In this document: positions 21,079 through 34,122 of the stretch, one piece after another
How positions within the stretch are numbered: the stretch's first letter is position 1
Layout of the letters: each line of letters begins with the position of its first letter
From: Parapristionchus giblindavisi
Lineage: Eukaryota > Nematoda > Chromadorea > Rhabditida > Diplogasteridae
Direction of reading: 5' to 3'
Assembly: GCA_943737045.1 (NCBI GenBank)
Contig: CALSFV010000218.1
Location: forward strand, 806,001-870,000
DNA: 64,000 bases
Notes under the pieces: generated by a model
Database searches by the model: none
What the model saw: only the letters and a program-made list of their open reading frames with translations
What the model was told of the DNA's origin: nothing
Position numbers and translations under genes: made by a program

Positions 21079-23894
21079 TGAGGTTCGTGTATTAGCTAAC
21101 CTCTATTGTAGACATCTTTCTTACTTTAGCCCTTCGTTCACTTACCTTAATATATGGCCTTAAGCTATCATGGTGACAACTTGTTATGGTAATAATGACA
21201 GTATAGTAGATCGGATGGAGGCTATCCAAGTGGACTAGGATTGATCTATGATAGTGACGAGGTCAATAGCTAAAGAGAGGAATACTTAAAATCGATTGAG
21301 AGCGAGCTGGGTGTTAGACTAGTTTTCAGCCGTGCTGTCTTTCTTACCCCGATCTCCCAGTTTCTATATTTCTAAGTTGATCTTTGATCTTTATTCTATC
21401 TTTCTTTCCTCTATAAATATTTCAAGGTTTTTCCAGATCCTTCAGCCCTACGAGGTCGGTTGCTTATCAACCGTTTATCCAACCCGGTTGAACGACTCAA
21501 AGATGCAGGATGGCTCAGAAAGGGGACGTCAATGTTAATGATTTGTCAACGTCTATACGACATCTTAAAGCCTTCACGTAACGGAAACACAGTTCAAAGG
21601 TCACAGTTCAAAGTTCGTCGTTCACTGTGTTTTTTCCTATCGAACAAAGAATTAGCGGGGGAAAATATCGTTGTGAACTGTAAAATCTTTGAATCTATAA
21701 TATTCTATCCTTCTACAGGTCCACTCATTGTTTCGTCATCAACGACCGTCATCATCATCAGCGTCGTTGATAAGCTACACCAACGGGTTTCTGGAGGCGA
21801 CATCGACGCGACGCCAACTTGCGCCACATGAGTGAAGACTACTACTACTTGTCCACTTCTCGTTATCTTACCTTAGAATGCGGCCCTTGGAATTATCGAA
21901 TAGCTGAACACACTGCTTCTCAAAAGAATAAAGATTTTGGGGGATTTTAATATTTGCAAGCGGTGTCCAAGCCCGCAAAGTTAAATGGGTGGCGTTATTA
22001 TGTAAGAACGGTTAAGCAGAAATGAGCGGAGTTACATGACGGTGAATACGTACTGAATAGATTGAGTGTAATAAATCGGATCGGTTTGTCCGGCGGAAAG
22101 TTCAATTTCGAATGGTTGCTTATAAACGCACATCTTTTGCCTTATTTTACTGTACTGACTTTATTTCCAAAATTACCATAAACACATATCATGTGCAACT
22201 TTTCGTAGCAGTATTTTGTTCGAGGCCTATTAATATTATGATGCCTACGATACCTCTATGGCGTCTTGACGTAGAGTAAAGCATAACTATTAATATGCTA
22301 AAGTTCAATTTCAAATGCTAACTTATACTTGTACATTATAACATATTCATTTATTCATGAATGGACGTCAAAACACAGAAGTATAAAAAAAGACGATTAC
22401 AACACTGTCAAAACTACAAAATGTGAGAGTACTAAAGTTGGTGGCAAATTAGTACGTGTTGTAAAAATGGAATAAAACAATAACACATCTTGAAAAAGTC
22501 ACCCTAATATTAGCAATCATAAGTATAACTACGGTAATCCATAAATTATAATAGTTGCAGAGTCAACTGTGTTCGTAATGTTAATAAATTTAAATTTTAA
22601 AACATTACTTAGTTTTCACAAGGAAGAGCGGTAAGCAAATAAAAATTATGCAAATACTCACGATCGTTGATTTATCCAATAATCTATCCGAATGCTACAA
22701 AAATATTGTTTTTTTTTTGTTTCTGTGGCGAGCTTAGGGATAACTCAACGATCGTGACTATTAACATCTTTCTAAATCCAAACTGTTCGTCGAGGAAATC
22801 TCTAATGAGTCAGAATATGCTATTATTGCGTTCAAAGACTATACAGAAGAATGAAGTGGTAGAAATCGGTTTATGACTCAGTTCTCAGTTATTCTGAGAA
22901 AGGATGTGATTTCTAGACAGGTGCAACAACAGAGTGTTTCCACTGTGAGGGAATAACGCCTGAGGTGGCATGCATAGACATCATTAAAATACTCGACTGT
23001 ACCAACGATCGCAGGAGAGTGGTGCGATAGGAATATGATAAAACAGAAAATAATAATTTTTCATCTCAAATAACTACTTTTTTATTCGGCATTAATTGAA
23101 ATGATAATATAAATCGGAAAAAGCAATAAACAATACATACACTAATACAACCCATACAAAACATCAGCCCAAATAGCTAGGGATGATGAATAACGATTGA
23201 TAAATTGTGGGGAAGAATATATAGATGCTATCTGTGAATTTAATTTGTCTTCGTCTCTTCAAACATTTTACAATTCTGCTGAGCAAAATCGATAGTGAGA
23301 TAAGAACTAAAATGAATAAAATGTTCCTTTGTGGTCCTTCATCAATCGTAGCATCCATTTGTGTACTGTATCTCCTCTGCACATCCAGTTGTATTTTATT
23401 GTTGCTTCTTTAATTCTTTCTCAAGTGCCTTCTGAGGAAATAAATGTGAGATAAGCGAGACTATTTTTGAATAATGTCTCAACATGGAACTCGATTTCTC
23501 GGATATTTAGTGCTTCCTCCGATAACTAGATCTCCATTTTACCTTCTCTTCATATCTACCACTATTGCAAAATGAAATGAGATTTGGCATGAATTTTGAA
23601 CGCATAAACATAAATTGCATAAATGATCTATCAATTAAAAAGACTTGAGATAAATAAAAGTGATCCTGTTATTTAAAAGAATACGGTCTCTGGAAAGCAG
23701 TAATACCACGATTTTTGCGTGAGATTTCGAAATTTAGATAAATGCTATCAGTGCAATAACGCATAACTACATAATTGATCAGGTGGCATGCAACGTTTCG
23801 AAATTTGAGAATAACATGCAATTATTTAAGATCAATATTTTTCTGGGTGTGTCTTCGCATTCAAATCAAATCAAATCAAATAATTTTATACTAC
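21079..23894. other. No new gene; mirror of 10,478-12,845 plus block lost from left arm
   Basis: 21,079-21,600 has no left-arm counterpart, because the left arm jumps at 12,846; it is preserved at 40,317-40,860. A ~90-bp block relative is at 21,957-22,045. Open frames here show no recognisable motif. Confidence 0.5.
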
Positions 23895-24263
23895 AATGAT
23901 GCCAAGAATCTACGTGCGGAAGAGGTCGAGAAAAGAATAAAAGAAAAAATGGACATCCTTCCCGCAGAGAGAATAGCCCACGAACAAAGCAAGAACCTCA
24001 TCAGAACTCTCGTCGCAGCGAAGAAGAAACAACTCGAGAGTGAGGGAGTGAGGAGCAGAAGAAGAAGAGCACTTCTGGATGATATGCTCATGGATTTGGA
24101 GGACGAAGAGATTCAGATCGAGTAGGAGGTCGATGTGGAAGAGCATGATAGAGAGATCACTGCTGAGGCTATTTTTGTTCACACCGATCTCAAGGAGTAT
24201 TTCAATGATCCGGATAGTTTTTTCGATCATTCCGATTCCGATATCGGAAATATCGATGAATAG
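23895..24263 (+). pseudogene. Coiled-coil protein C-terminal fragment (right arm)
   Basis: The mirror copy of 10,109-10,477 with identical length (369 nt). It runs from NDAKNLRAEEVEKRIKEKMD through an Arg-rich helix and an acidic stretch to an in-frame TAG at 24,123-24,125, then 45 acidic codons to TAG at 24,261-24,263. Both halves keep the reading frame. Either the stop is ancestral to the duplication or the true gene ends at the first TAG and the rest is fortuitous. Confidence 0.55.
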
Positions 24264-25557
24264 TTTCGTATTTCAGAAAGTTTATTTTTCACTGATAAAT
24301 ATCTTTTTGCAATTTTATTTATTGTTCCTTCCTTTAACATTATTAACAGATAATTTTTTTTTAAAACACACATTAAAAAAAAACACGCAAAGAGCAATGT
24401 TTCGTTGTGAATCGATTACATTGCACAACAATTGCCAGTGAAAAAAAAAGGATTTTCTAGAATATCTTGAATACGGTCAAATTTCATGACTTGTACTACT
24501 TAGTCATTTTTGTAGAGCTCGTCGAGAGCTTTCGATTGGTATACTACGCTTGAGAATTTGCATGAAAATGAGAAGAGGTGAGATAAGAAATGTATTTTTG
24601 AATGAAAATAACGCTGAAGTCCGGCTCTCTCTGAGGATCGATATGGCTTGTCGTGAGTTATGACTGATGAAATATGTACGTACCTCAATTCGAGGATGGG
24701 GAATCAGAATCGCGAATAAAAATCGTATCCTTTGTGGAAAAGTTTTGAGAAAATTAGCATTTTGTACTAAAAAAAACAGTTTTTTGAAGAAAACAGGTAG
24801 AAGATCGCGTTTTTGCACGTATCGTTTTTGCACGTATCTTGAGCATCTTCTAGATTAGTTCATTTTGAATTGATTCGAAAAAATTTTTTGTTGTAGGTCA
24901 AAAATTAAGTGAGATATGGCTGCCAGAAGTGGAAGATCAAAAAATCGATAAAAATGCAAATTTGGCGAAATCAAGTGCCTAGGCCTTCTCCTTTACCTCA
25001 CTATGGTCAATCATATAAATCTCATCCAAATCGGTGAGAAAAGTTTAAAAACTGTCGGGTAAAGGACTCATCTAACTCATTTTCCTACGTTTTTACAGGA
25101 GACCCGTGATAAGAATGGTACGGGATGGTATTCAGTACTTCTTATCACGTTATACGAGGTCAGGAATGACTAGTCTTCTTACACCAAAGACGTCGGTCCA
25201 GTGCATCGTTCGGTTAGGAAACACTTGAGAAGATAACTCACAATCCGAGATTGAACACGACCAAAACGAACACAGCGAATCCGAGTACCATGCGAAAGAC
25301 GAACTAGTAGAGACTTGCAACAATTGGAGATACGGCCGTCTTGTTGTGTAGACTGTCATTGACGAACTGAATATGAGGATGGTAGATAAGGATTGTATTA
25401 ATTAGAAAGAAACGTAATAAGAAGAAAACTACTCGATCGGAACAATACTACGTGGTGAAGTAGATGTAATTGTAATAAATGTAACAACTGATGTAAGAAG
25501 ACAAAAGTCGATATTTTTATCAAATATATTACAATATTAAAATTTGTTTATACTCGT

Positions 25558-25960
25558 TCACTGGGTTCCAACCTTGGCTCCATTAGTGCTCGAGTGTCCC
25601 ATAATCTTGCGAGGAATTCGTCTAATCGCGTTTCGAACCTAAATCAAAAGTGAAACAACTATGGGATGATGCTGATTAGGACTATTCTGGGTATTCTGAG
25701 GGTGACTCAGTGACTGATAGACAACAACTGAAACTAAAGAGATCATGAATCGGATAAGATGAGACAACGTCTCTTCACAGACGGAGCAACACGCCATTTC
25801 AAAATAATTCATGATCTTTGACTTCAAATGTTGCAATTTCATTTGAAAGATAACTTGAGAGATGGACATTGTGACTAACCGCTTTATTCGTAAGGATGAA
25901 TATTAGAGGAATGTTGAGAATCCACTGAGTGGTATCATCCAAATGCATCATTGGAGCGAT
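25558..25960 (-). pseudogene. GPCR 3'-end fragment (right arm)
   Basis: The mirror of 8,653-9,055: tail exon 25,558-25,638 and helix-7 exon 25,880-25,960 with the same 39-bp in-frame deletion. The 29-bp satellite begins directly beside it. Confidence 0.6.
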
Positions 25961-25965
25961 TGTTG

Positions 25966-26550
25966 AGATCAATCGAGTGATCTACAAAGATCAAAGATCA
26001 ATCGAGTGATCTACAAAGATCAAAGATCAATCGAGTGATCTACAAAGATCAAAGATCAATCGAGTGATCTACAAAGATTAAAGATCAATCGAGTGATCTA
26101 CAAAGATCAAAGATCAATCGAGTGATCTACAAAGATTAAAGATCAATCGAGTGATCTACAAAGATTAAAGATCAATCGAGTGATCTACAAAGATCAAAGA
26201 TCAATCGAGTGATCTACAAAGATCAAAGATCAATCGAGTGATCTACAAAGATCAAAGATCAATCGAGTGATCTACAAAGATTAAAGATCAATCGAGTGAT
26301 CTACAAAGATTAAAGATCAATCGAGTGATCTACAAAGATCAAAGATCAATCGAGTGATCTACAAAGATCAAAGATCAATCGAGTGATCTACAAAGATCAA
26401 AGATCAATCGAGTGATCTACAAAGATCAAAGATCAATCGAGTGATCTACAAAGATCAAAGATCAATCTAGTGATGTAGAAAGATCAAAGATCAATCGAGT
26501 GATCTACAAAGATCAAAGATCAATCGAGTGATTTAGAAAGATCGAAGATC
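25966..26550. repeat. 29-bp satellite (right arm)
   Basis: About 20 units, against about 14 in the left arm (8,234-8,647); roughly one and a half remain at 42,419-42,460. Confidence 0.95.
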
Positions 26551-27098
26551 AAGCTTAAAAGCGATTTTTCAGATAACAGATCTGGAAGATTCAAACATCA
26601 GTGATTGAAGAACAACCTCCAAGATAGAAATTATAATATTACAAGTTCACTATAACGAAAATCAAAGATCCAAATGCCTCGTATCAGAGTTCTACCACTA
26701 GTGTGAGTGAGACGACGACAGCTTGCACTAGTATCTGTATATCATCAGCTGTTGTATCTCGTATTGGAGTCATTTCTACGGAGACCGCTGCAGCTGCGCG
26801 TCTGCAATATAGAGATGCTCTTAAATTTTGAGCGAAATTGTCATCGATGAAATATTGTTTCACTTTTTCTGCGCCTTCTACTTATGATAGTGACGAGGTC
26901 AATTGAAATCAACGTGGGCTACATACAAGAACTCGCTTGAGAGAGCACGTATAGCGTCACGATAGTTTTCGGTCGTGCTGTCTTTCCTTCATCTCCCAAT
27001 TTGTCTATTTTCTAAGTTGCTCTTTGACCTATACCCTTTCGCTTCTCTTCTCTATCTTTCTTTGATCTTTGATTGCATCTCATTCCTTTTTCCTCTTA

Positions 27099-27520
27099 CA
27101 AGGGAACTGTTTCAATTTAATGTGGCCATAGGTATGGCATGGGAAAATTTACCTCAATCAGTTTTCGATGCTGATTACGAATCCGTTATCAAACGTTGCC
27201 CAATCGAGCTGAGATTCGAGAAAATCGATCGTGAAATTCGACTATTTGATTCGAAAATTCACAACTTGCCTACAATATCTACTAAATTACAGCAGGAGGT
27301 GTTTGGATAATTGATGGATGAGTTTATGAACGCATTGGTATGGTTTATATAGGAAGTCTCACGAATTTCCGATTAAACTAGCGAATTTTAATATCGATTT
27401 TCTCTAATCTCAGCTCGATTAGGCAACGTTTGAAAACGTATTCGTAATCAGCATCGAAAACTGATTCAGGTAAATTATTCCCATGCCATATGGCCACATT
27501 AAGTTGAGACAGTTCCATTG
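27099..27520. mobile_element. PIF/Harbinger-like MITE (right arm)
   Basis: The orthologue of 6,792-7,230, with TTA/TAA at both borders and CAAGGG...CCATTG ends. A plus-strand frame running into it (to 27,310) reads ENLPQSVFDADYESVIKRC and onward without stops. Confidence 0.8.
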
Positions 27521-27830
27521 TTAATTGATCATCACTTTTTCAGGATATGATGAGGTCGTCGGATGAAGGCTGTCATCTTCGTCGTTTGATGACGAATCTA
27601 CTCGACGGACGTGTGAAGATGGATGGGCAACTTTGGAGTGCGACGAAAATTTCCTCGAAGACCTCACTCGCATGCTGCTTTTTAAAATTAATAAATATTT
27701 TGGGTTATGTTGTTTGCAAGCGGTGTCCAAGATCGCGAAGTTAAATGGGAGGAGTCTGAATCACTTTAAATATGGATAATCAGAAATGGGCGGAGCTACA
27801 GATCGGTGCATAAGCTCTGGCTCGAGTTTT

Positions 27831-27882
<52 letters not shown>

Positions 27883-30190
27883 TTTGTATAAAAGAACTTG
27901 CGTGGAAGTATAGTACTACATTATCCTACATATTTTCTTGATACAATTAATATTACAAGTTTGTATGTGCAGTCAAAATGGAATAAAGTTAATTATCTAA
28001 AATAATAATACACATTGAAAAATTAACCCCACTATTAGAAATTGTAAGCATACTTGTAAGCGTCACTGAGATCTGGATTTTACTGTAGTTATGGATTCTA
28101 CCACGATCATACTGTTATTAAGCGTCAAATTAAAAGGTTACAAAGTCGCAAAAATATTTTTTTGAGCGATCTTGTATACACATCTCTGTAAATTACCCTA
28201 GCTTTATTATCCATACTGATTTTTTCTCAAGTGGCGTAGCTGGACTTGCCAGTGCCAAGCGATTTATTACAGTTCTAGCAGGTTATCATAATAATTGGTT
28301 TGAGCATCCTACTCAGCTTTTTCAACTAAATGCATTTATCGCTTTCTAAATACATTTTTAAAGTACATTTCTGGCTGCCATTAATCTTTTATTTCGCATA
28401 TATTTTGACTTTTTTATACGAAATCTGTGACAAGAGAATTATTAGAACCATTTAGAGTTTTTATTTTATGAAAATTAATATTTTTAACATTTTTAATTTT
28501 TTTGTGCAAAATCAGTGAAATTATCCCCGCCCGCCAACCGTCTCAACATTGGTGGTATATTGAGTTCAGTGCGCGCGATGACTCTCTGCGTCTCTGCCCA
28601 TCGATCTAGTCTGATCATCTGGCCACTCTATCTTGGAATCGCTACTATATCCAGACATAGAGGCACATTGTCCTATCATTCAATCGATATTGTGTACGAG
28701 TGAATCTACTTTCATGGCTCTTCTTCATCATCATAAAGTAGGTCCGAAGTAGAGATCCGGACTGAATGAAGGCTCCTAGAAGGCTTTGGAATGCCTGGAG
28801 GTGTACTTCCAACTGTCAAGCAGGCCTGATGGACGATAGCGGAACGTTTTCGTGTGGTTATCTACTTCAATCAACAGGTTTTCTGTTCACAGGTTCGATC
28901 GTTTTCTTGAATGGAGAATAACATCTCTCAGAGACGGAAGAATAAGAACTTACAAGAAAATTTCCCCCGCCCCTGATTTACTCTTCTGCACTTAGTGCTG
29001 ATAAGATGAATGTATTGCATAGTATTAGATCCCAAACTGTTAGCTAAACACAGCACAATCACTTAAAACTTTCAAAACAATATGGCGCGGGATAATGTTC
29101 GCAACGCAAAACTAGATCTAGAAACCGTCAAGCAATTTATAGATTCACATTGTGGATCTATAAAAAAAGAAAACAGGTTCTCCTCTAATGTGGATTGATC
29201 TTCATGTCTCGTTGTTACCTGATAGTCAAAATTTCATTCTCTCACTCCTAATTTCGCTGGTATTATTCCCAAAGAATACAATAATCGCGATTAGATTCAT
29301 CCCACTCATTCATTATTTCATTATTTTCACTCGTATTTCCCTAAATTGTTTGCTAAATGTGAATAAATGTGACATTGACAACAATGCAATTTATGAACAA
29401 ACCTGAAATATGTTCAACAAATAATTAACTTCCCCTCTCCCTCTGTCTTTGCTTCTCCCTCTCTAACACATTCTTCCTTCGCCATTAGTGAGCGTTTTTT
29501 GATCAGAGTGGAGACTGTACAGATATGAGAGGAGTGTGAGAGAGAGAGGTCAAAGAGAGAAAAACAGTGTGCATCTATGATTGTTTGCTCTAATCGCTTC
29601 CCTTCAATCTCTTTTATTTCCCGCCTTTTTTCAATTGTTGTGCGTGTCAATACCATTGTTATTGTTATTTTGATTTTCTCCTACTTGTTCTAAAATTGTT
29701 CAGACTCTCTCTATCTCCCTCTACTTTTCTCCCTTCAATCTCTGTATTCTTCTATCACTCTCCTCCACTCTACCTTTATCTCGTGATTATAGGTCGAGCA
29801 CTTCTAAAGTTTCTATCTTTGAACTTTCTTTGTCGATTTACATACCATTGTTGTTGTCAAGTCCTTCCCTATCTATATCGACTAGACTATTGTTTTTTAA
29901 TGGCATGTTTATGTGATCAGACTGTCTCTGATAAACACACTCTGTTCACATGTTCTCTATCTCTAACAATCTCTCACCCAGGCCTCATCCACTTATGTCT
30001 AGACTTATCACAATTATCAGTTCTAGTACAGTTCAGTGAGATGTTGTTTTGGGGGAAAAGTGTTCAACTGATCTTTAATAAAAAAAAACTGTTGCACTTA
30101 AGAGTCACTCTGTCCACTGTTTATTCTATAATCACCACAATTGATTGGAAATCGGTTTCAATCACTTCAAATCCATTTTAGATAGAGTAG
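27521..30190. other. Right-arm sequence; no complete gene
   Basis: The mirror of 3,337-6,790 without the three left-arm insertions. It contains the (TA)n tract 27,832-27,879 and the unidentified exon-like frame 28,712-28,861 (minus). Confidence 0.5.
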
Positions 30191-30961
30191 CCGTGTTGTC
30201 ACGGTCGTCAACTACGGGATGATTGGATTGAAGACATTCAAAAAGTCGGAGTCAAGGATGACAATAAGAAGTTCACCGCCCTCTTCTCTGGGAAGTAATA
30301 TCAGTGTGACAAGGTATATTATAGTTTAGCTTCGGAAAACCGTCTTATTTAATTGGCTATGTTTCATGAAACGCTACTGCGCACACCGAAGCTGGTACAG
30401 ATGTCGGAGCGCTGTTCGTCAAAATCCACCAAGGACACCATCCTGACATAAGGTATGGTATTTGTACCATACACCCGTACCATGATTCAATGAATCATCT
30501 ATACATGGCAAGAAACATCATCGGTGATGAAATAACTGTGGGTGCACCAACCTGAGCACCTTGTTATCGCGGAATTCCACGGTGTTGTTACTCCCATTTG
30601 GTTTATCTATGTAGCTCTTTTATTCTAACTCTTTTTGAATAGACTTGACTATTATTTGTCAAATAGTAAATTATTCATCCTTCGCCCCTCTCCGATCAAT
30701 ATTGACAGAAACAAACGAAATGATGAAATCGGTCTTCTGGATCTACATCATCTTAGTCCTATCAGAAGTGGATGCCGTCGTCAATGTCGTTGAAGGCCAA
30801 CTCTACAAACGTCTAATGGAAGTATCCCTATCATTCAAGCAAAGGTACGGCAGTTGCTCCTTTAAAAAGTGAGCATAACTTCTCTCAATGGTCTCTTCGA
30901 CGCGCAATGCTTTCTCGTTGTTAGAGAACAGAAATAGTGTGCGCAATGCCATTGAGAGAGG
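30191..30961. other. Exon-like ORFs of unidentified genes (right arm)
   Basis: The mirror of 2,566-3,336. Plus-strand frames are 30,191-30,298 (ends FTALFSGK and stop), 30,370-30,555 (GTDVGALFVK, IHPYHDSMN) and 30,720-30,844 (signal-peptide-like start, GT donor). The minus-strand frame 30,803-30,961 is the alternative reading. The N-terminal exon lies downstream of the C-terminal pieces, so they are not one collinear gene. Confidence 0.3.
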
Positions 30962-31616
30962 TTACGCTCCCATCAATTCCGGCTTCTTTTGTATATTCCA
31001 TGGTCATAGACATCATAGTGGATTGAAAAAAAATGCTCTGACACCATTGACATTTTTCGCATCATTTATCAATCCGTGATGTAGCTTCTCCTATAAAACT
31101 ATTTTATCGAATTCCCAATAACTCTCTTTGTTCTATTTAAAAATATATATGAACTGGAAATTTTATTATAAGAGAAATCTTTCTAGCAACGCTCTTTACC
31201 ATTCAATTTTGCTATAGTCCCGTGCATATCAAAACGATGACGAGGGTGAAATCGTTCAATAAGCGACAATCTATCATTCAGGATGATCGTCCCTTCATCT
31301 TTGATGATGGTGTCATAAGGGGAACCCCTTCACCGTTCCTGATGACCAACTATACTTTTGAAGGAGGAGTATCTTGCTGCTTATCCGCAATCTCGCAGCG
31401 TCTTCCGTCGTGGATTGCAAGCTTCTTATCTTCCGAAATAATAAAGAATTTGAGGTTGTTAGTGTGTGATATTGGTGTCCAAGCCCGCGAAGTTAAATGG
31501 GCGGAGTCAGTATCGTTATATAAATAGGGCTTACCAAAAATGGGCGGAGCCATGCATCGGTACATAAGAAGGGGTGCGAGAGAGTATATCTAAATCCTTT
31601 GACACATCAGGTAATA

Positions 31617-31693
31617 GGGACCCATGGTCTAGTGGAAAAGAGCCCGGACAATCAACCGGATGGGTTGGTCGGCAGGAAAGTTCAATCCCCGGA
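31617..31693 (+). pseudogene. tRNA-like sequence (right arm)
   Basis: The mirror of 1,472-1,547: A-box-like tggtctagtgg, B-box-like agttcaatccc. It is single copy here. It is not a credible functional tRNA, because the arms do not pair fully. Confidence 0.4.
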
Positions 31694-32029
31694 GAAGGAT
31701 CAGCAAAATAAATCATCTCCCAGTTCTGTCCAATCCTTTTTGGCATCTATCACTTGATGCATTCTCGCTCTCCCTGCGTTAACGTCTAGTGAGTGACGGA
31801 GATCACCATAGAATAATCGTGAACTAACTTTTTTCTCGAAAATTTTGTTTCAATGAGTTCCACGTCAAATAAGGGTAAAACCATGCTCAGTTCTAAAATC
31901 GGACTCATTTTTCTAGCCACATTTCATCAAGTGTGGAAACCGCGTATTCGCTTGTACTTCCTATTATTTTCACTAGAGAACGAATCGGCGTATACTCATT
32001 TATAGTAAATATACCTAGTTATGCTGTTG

Positions 32030-33106
32030 CCACTTATTTTATTATTTATAACAATTCCGAAATGCATTTATGAATCCTTGTTGATTTGTTTTTAATTGAC
32101 CAGTGATCTTGAATTGAATCATAATACAAACACGCGTATATTAGGCGCGTATATTATTTTGGGGATCGGGGTTTTCAGGGGTGCTGTTGACGATGGTCAT
32201 GTCCATTTTGCACCTGGAGCCACCGTTGAGGCCAGACGTCGTCGCGTTGAAATCACTTTATAATTCATTTCTCCTCACCCGATGGTGCTAAAATTTGCAG
32301 ACTATGCACACGGGGGCAGTATCTGATGGCGATCACGTCTGTCTAATTTATTTTTCATGAAAAAGCTTGACAAATTTTCAAAAAAAAAAGGAATTTGTCT
32401 CAAAGGCAAAAGTGTATTTTGCGAGATACGTAGATCGGACCGGAATGGTTTCAGGACCTCTCAGGAAAAAAATTAGCCGATTTGCGGAAGACGTTTTTCA
32501 AAAAAGAAACAACTTATAGTGTGGTCATTTTGCCATTCACGGACGGGACAAAGGCGGGTCAGCAAATTGCCGCACACTATATGCACGCCACCGCGCGTTT
32601 TAGGAACCCCTAATTCGCAGATCCGGAATTATTTTTGTTTCTTCAAAATTTTGTAGTTTAATGAATTTATTTCGCTTAAATCTTTGATGAGGCTGAACAC
32701 TGAAACAATCTAAATTGTATTGGAAAAAATAGAGAAGAAATAAGAGTATTGGCAATACGAAGTTAGCTAAATGCAGTGAAAAGTCCTATATTTCGCTATA
32801 TGCGTGAAATCTCTGTGAATACGACAATTATTAACATTTTGCATATTCAAATATCTTGCAGACCTATAGTTCCGCCTAATTTGAAGACAACAGCTTTCGG
32901 CTAGCTCTCACGACTACGAAATTAATTTTTTTGTGCATTTATTCAGTACGATTTTTTGCTAATTTACGAATATTTTTGAAAATTCCGCCTCTAGATTTGC
33001 GTTTCTGCATTTAGCAATGCCGCTTAATACCGTAGTTTTTTTGAACTTTGATGTGCATGTGGCAAAAGGGGCGTACGTCCTTTTGGCTTGTGTGTCCCGT
33101 CCGTGC
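32030..33106. repeat. 1.08-kb segment found only in the right arm
   Basis: The left arm passes directly from the sequence equivalent to 32,029 to that equivalent to 33,107, apart from 18 bp. Within the segment, 32,340-32,560 is a diverged direct-orientation relative of the palindrome end (770-960), with landmarks such as aaaagtgtattttgcgagat. The remainder is AT-rich and shows no gene. Confidence 0.7.
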
Positions 33107-33596
33107 ATTGAGTGGAGGCGAGAGGTGAGAGAGTGTGGTGATGCGAGAGAGCAGAGGGGCATGTGAGGCGACCAGCATTGGAATGAAGGGAAGTGGACGA
33201 GAGAGTGTATCTCTGCTCTCTCGCCTCTTGCCTCTACTCCAACGGCAAAATGACTACACCAAAAGTTGATTTTATCGAAAGTACCTACCGCAAATTCGCT
33301 GACATTTTTTCTATGGGATCCTGAACACATTCCGGTCCGATCTATCTATCTCGCAAAATACACTTTTGCCGTTGACATAATTTTTTTTTAAATATCCACA
33401 TTTTTTTTCATGAAAAATAAACTAGACACGCGTGATCGCGATCAAATTATGCCAGGGGGTGCATAGTTAAGTGTCGCACCAAAGAAACATTTCCACAACC
33501 GAAGCGACCTTTACATACATCGTAAAAATCAGTGAGAAGAACATGCATAATTATGGTAATTTAATTATGAGAAAGATAGTTATAGTCTTCATTGGT

Positions 33597-33666
33597 ATTT
33601 CAAATATTTCAAATATTTCATATAACAAATATTTCAATATAACAAATATAACAAATATTTCAAAAT
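33597..33666. repeat. AT-rich tandem repeat at the palindrome's outer end
   Basis: Repeats of atttcaaat and ataacaaat start exactly where homology to the left arm ends (33,596), marking the breakpoint. Confidence 0.8.
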
Positions 33667-34122
33667 AATTTTAGCTAGTCTTTTGCATGCCCAACATCAT
33701 GAATACGGTTGGTGATCACCACTACAAATTTTTAAAACCGCTGGTTCTCTTAAAAAATATATACCTATATTTTTTTTCAAATTGACGAATCCTGTCCATT
33801 TTTATAACAGAGTAGAGGGGTACGTCTATTTATCAACAAAATCAGGTACCAAAAATTTGAGCACCAACAGTGTTAATAATATTGATTAAAAGGCTAAATC
33901 GTGCATGTCAAGACCATTTTTATTGATAAAGTATGTTTAGGTCCAATGGAAAGGTGGATGGAGTGATACTTTAAAGTCATCGATGAGCTATGTGGGAGAT
34001 AAATATAAACAATACGGAGACTATCTGCCTATTCTCTTTGTACTGATGAAAGGCTATGATTGGTGTCAGTACGTTGAATCGTATCACATCCAGGCAGAAA
34101 TTTTGGGCTCTGTTCTACTTTA
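33667..34122. other. No gene seen
   Basis: Single-copy AT-rich sequence without a convincing frame or repeat. Confidence 0.5.

Larger units (their letters stand above)
16735..33596 (-). repeat. Right arm of 33-kb palindrome (LIR1)
   Basis: Reverse complement of the left arm. It is about 800 bp longer because of two to three extra ASNS units, more 29-bp satellite copies and a 1.08-kb insertion at 32,030-33,106, offset by three insertions confined to the left arm. It ends at an AT-rich tandem repeat at 33,597. Confidence 0.95.

Noticed and set aside
25990..26550. Structured gene across the right satellite
   Set aside because: Frames are periodic translations of the 29-bp repeat.
27103..27112. 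CTGTTTCA motif like the nematode piRNA promoter
   Set aside because: It occurs in the terminal repeat of a MITE as an isolated instance, without the cluster expected of piRNA loci.
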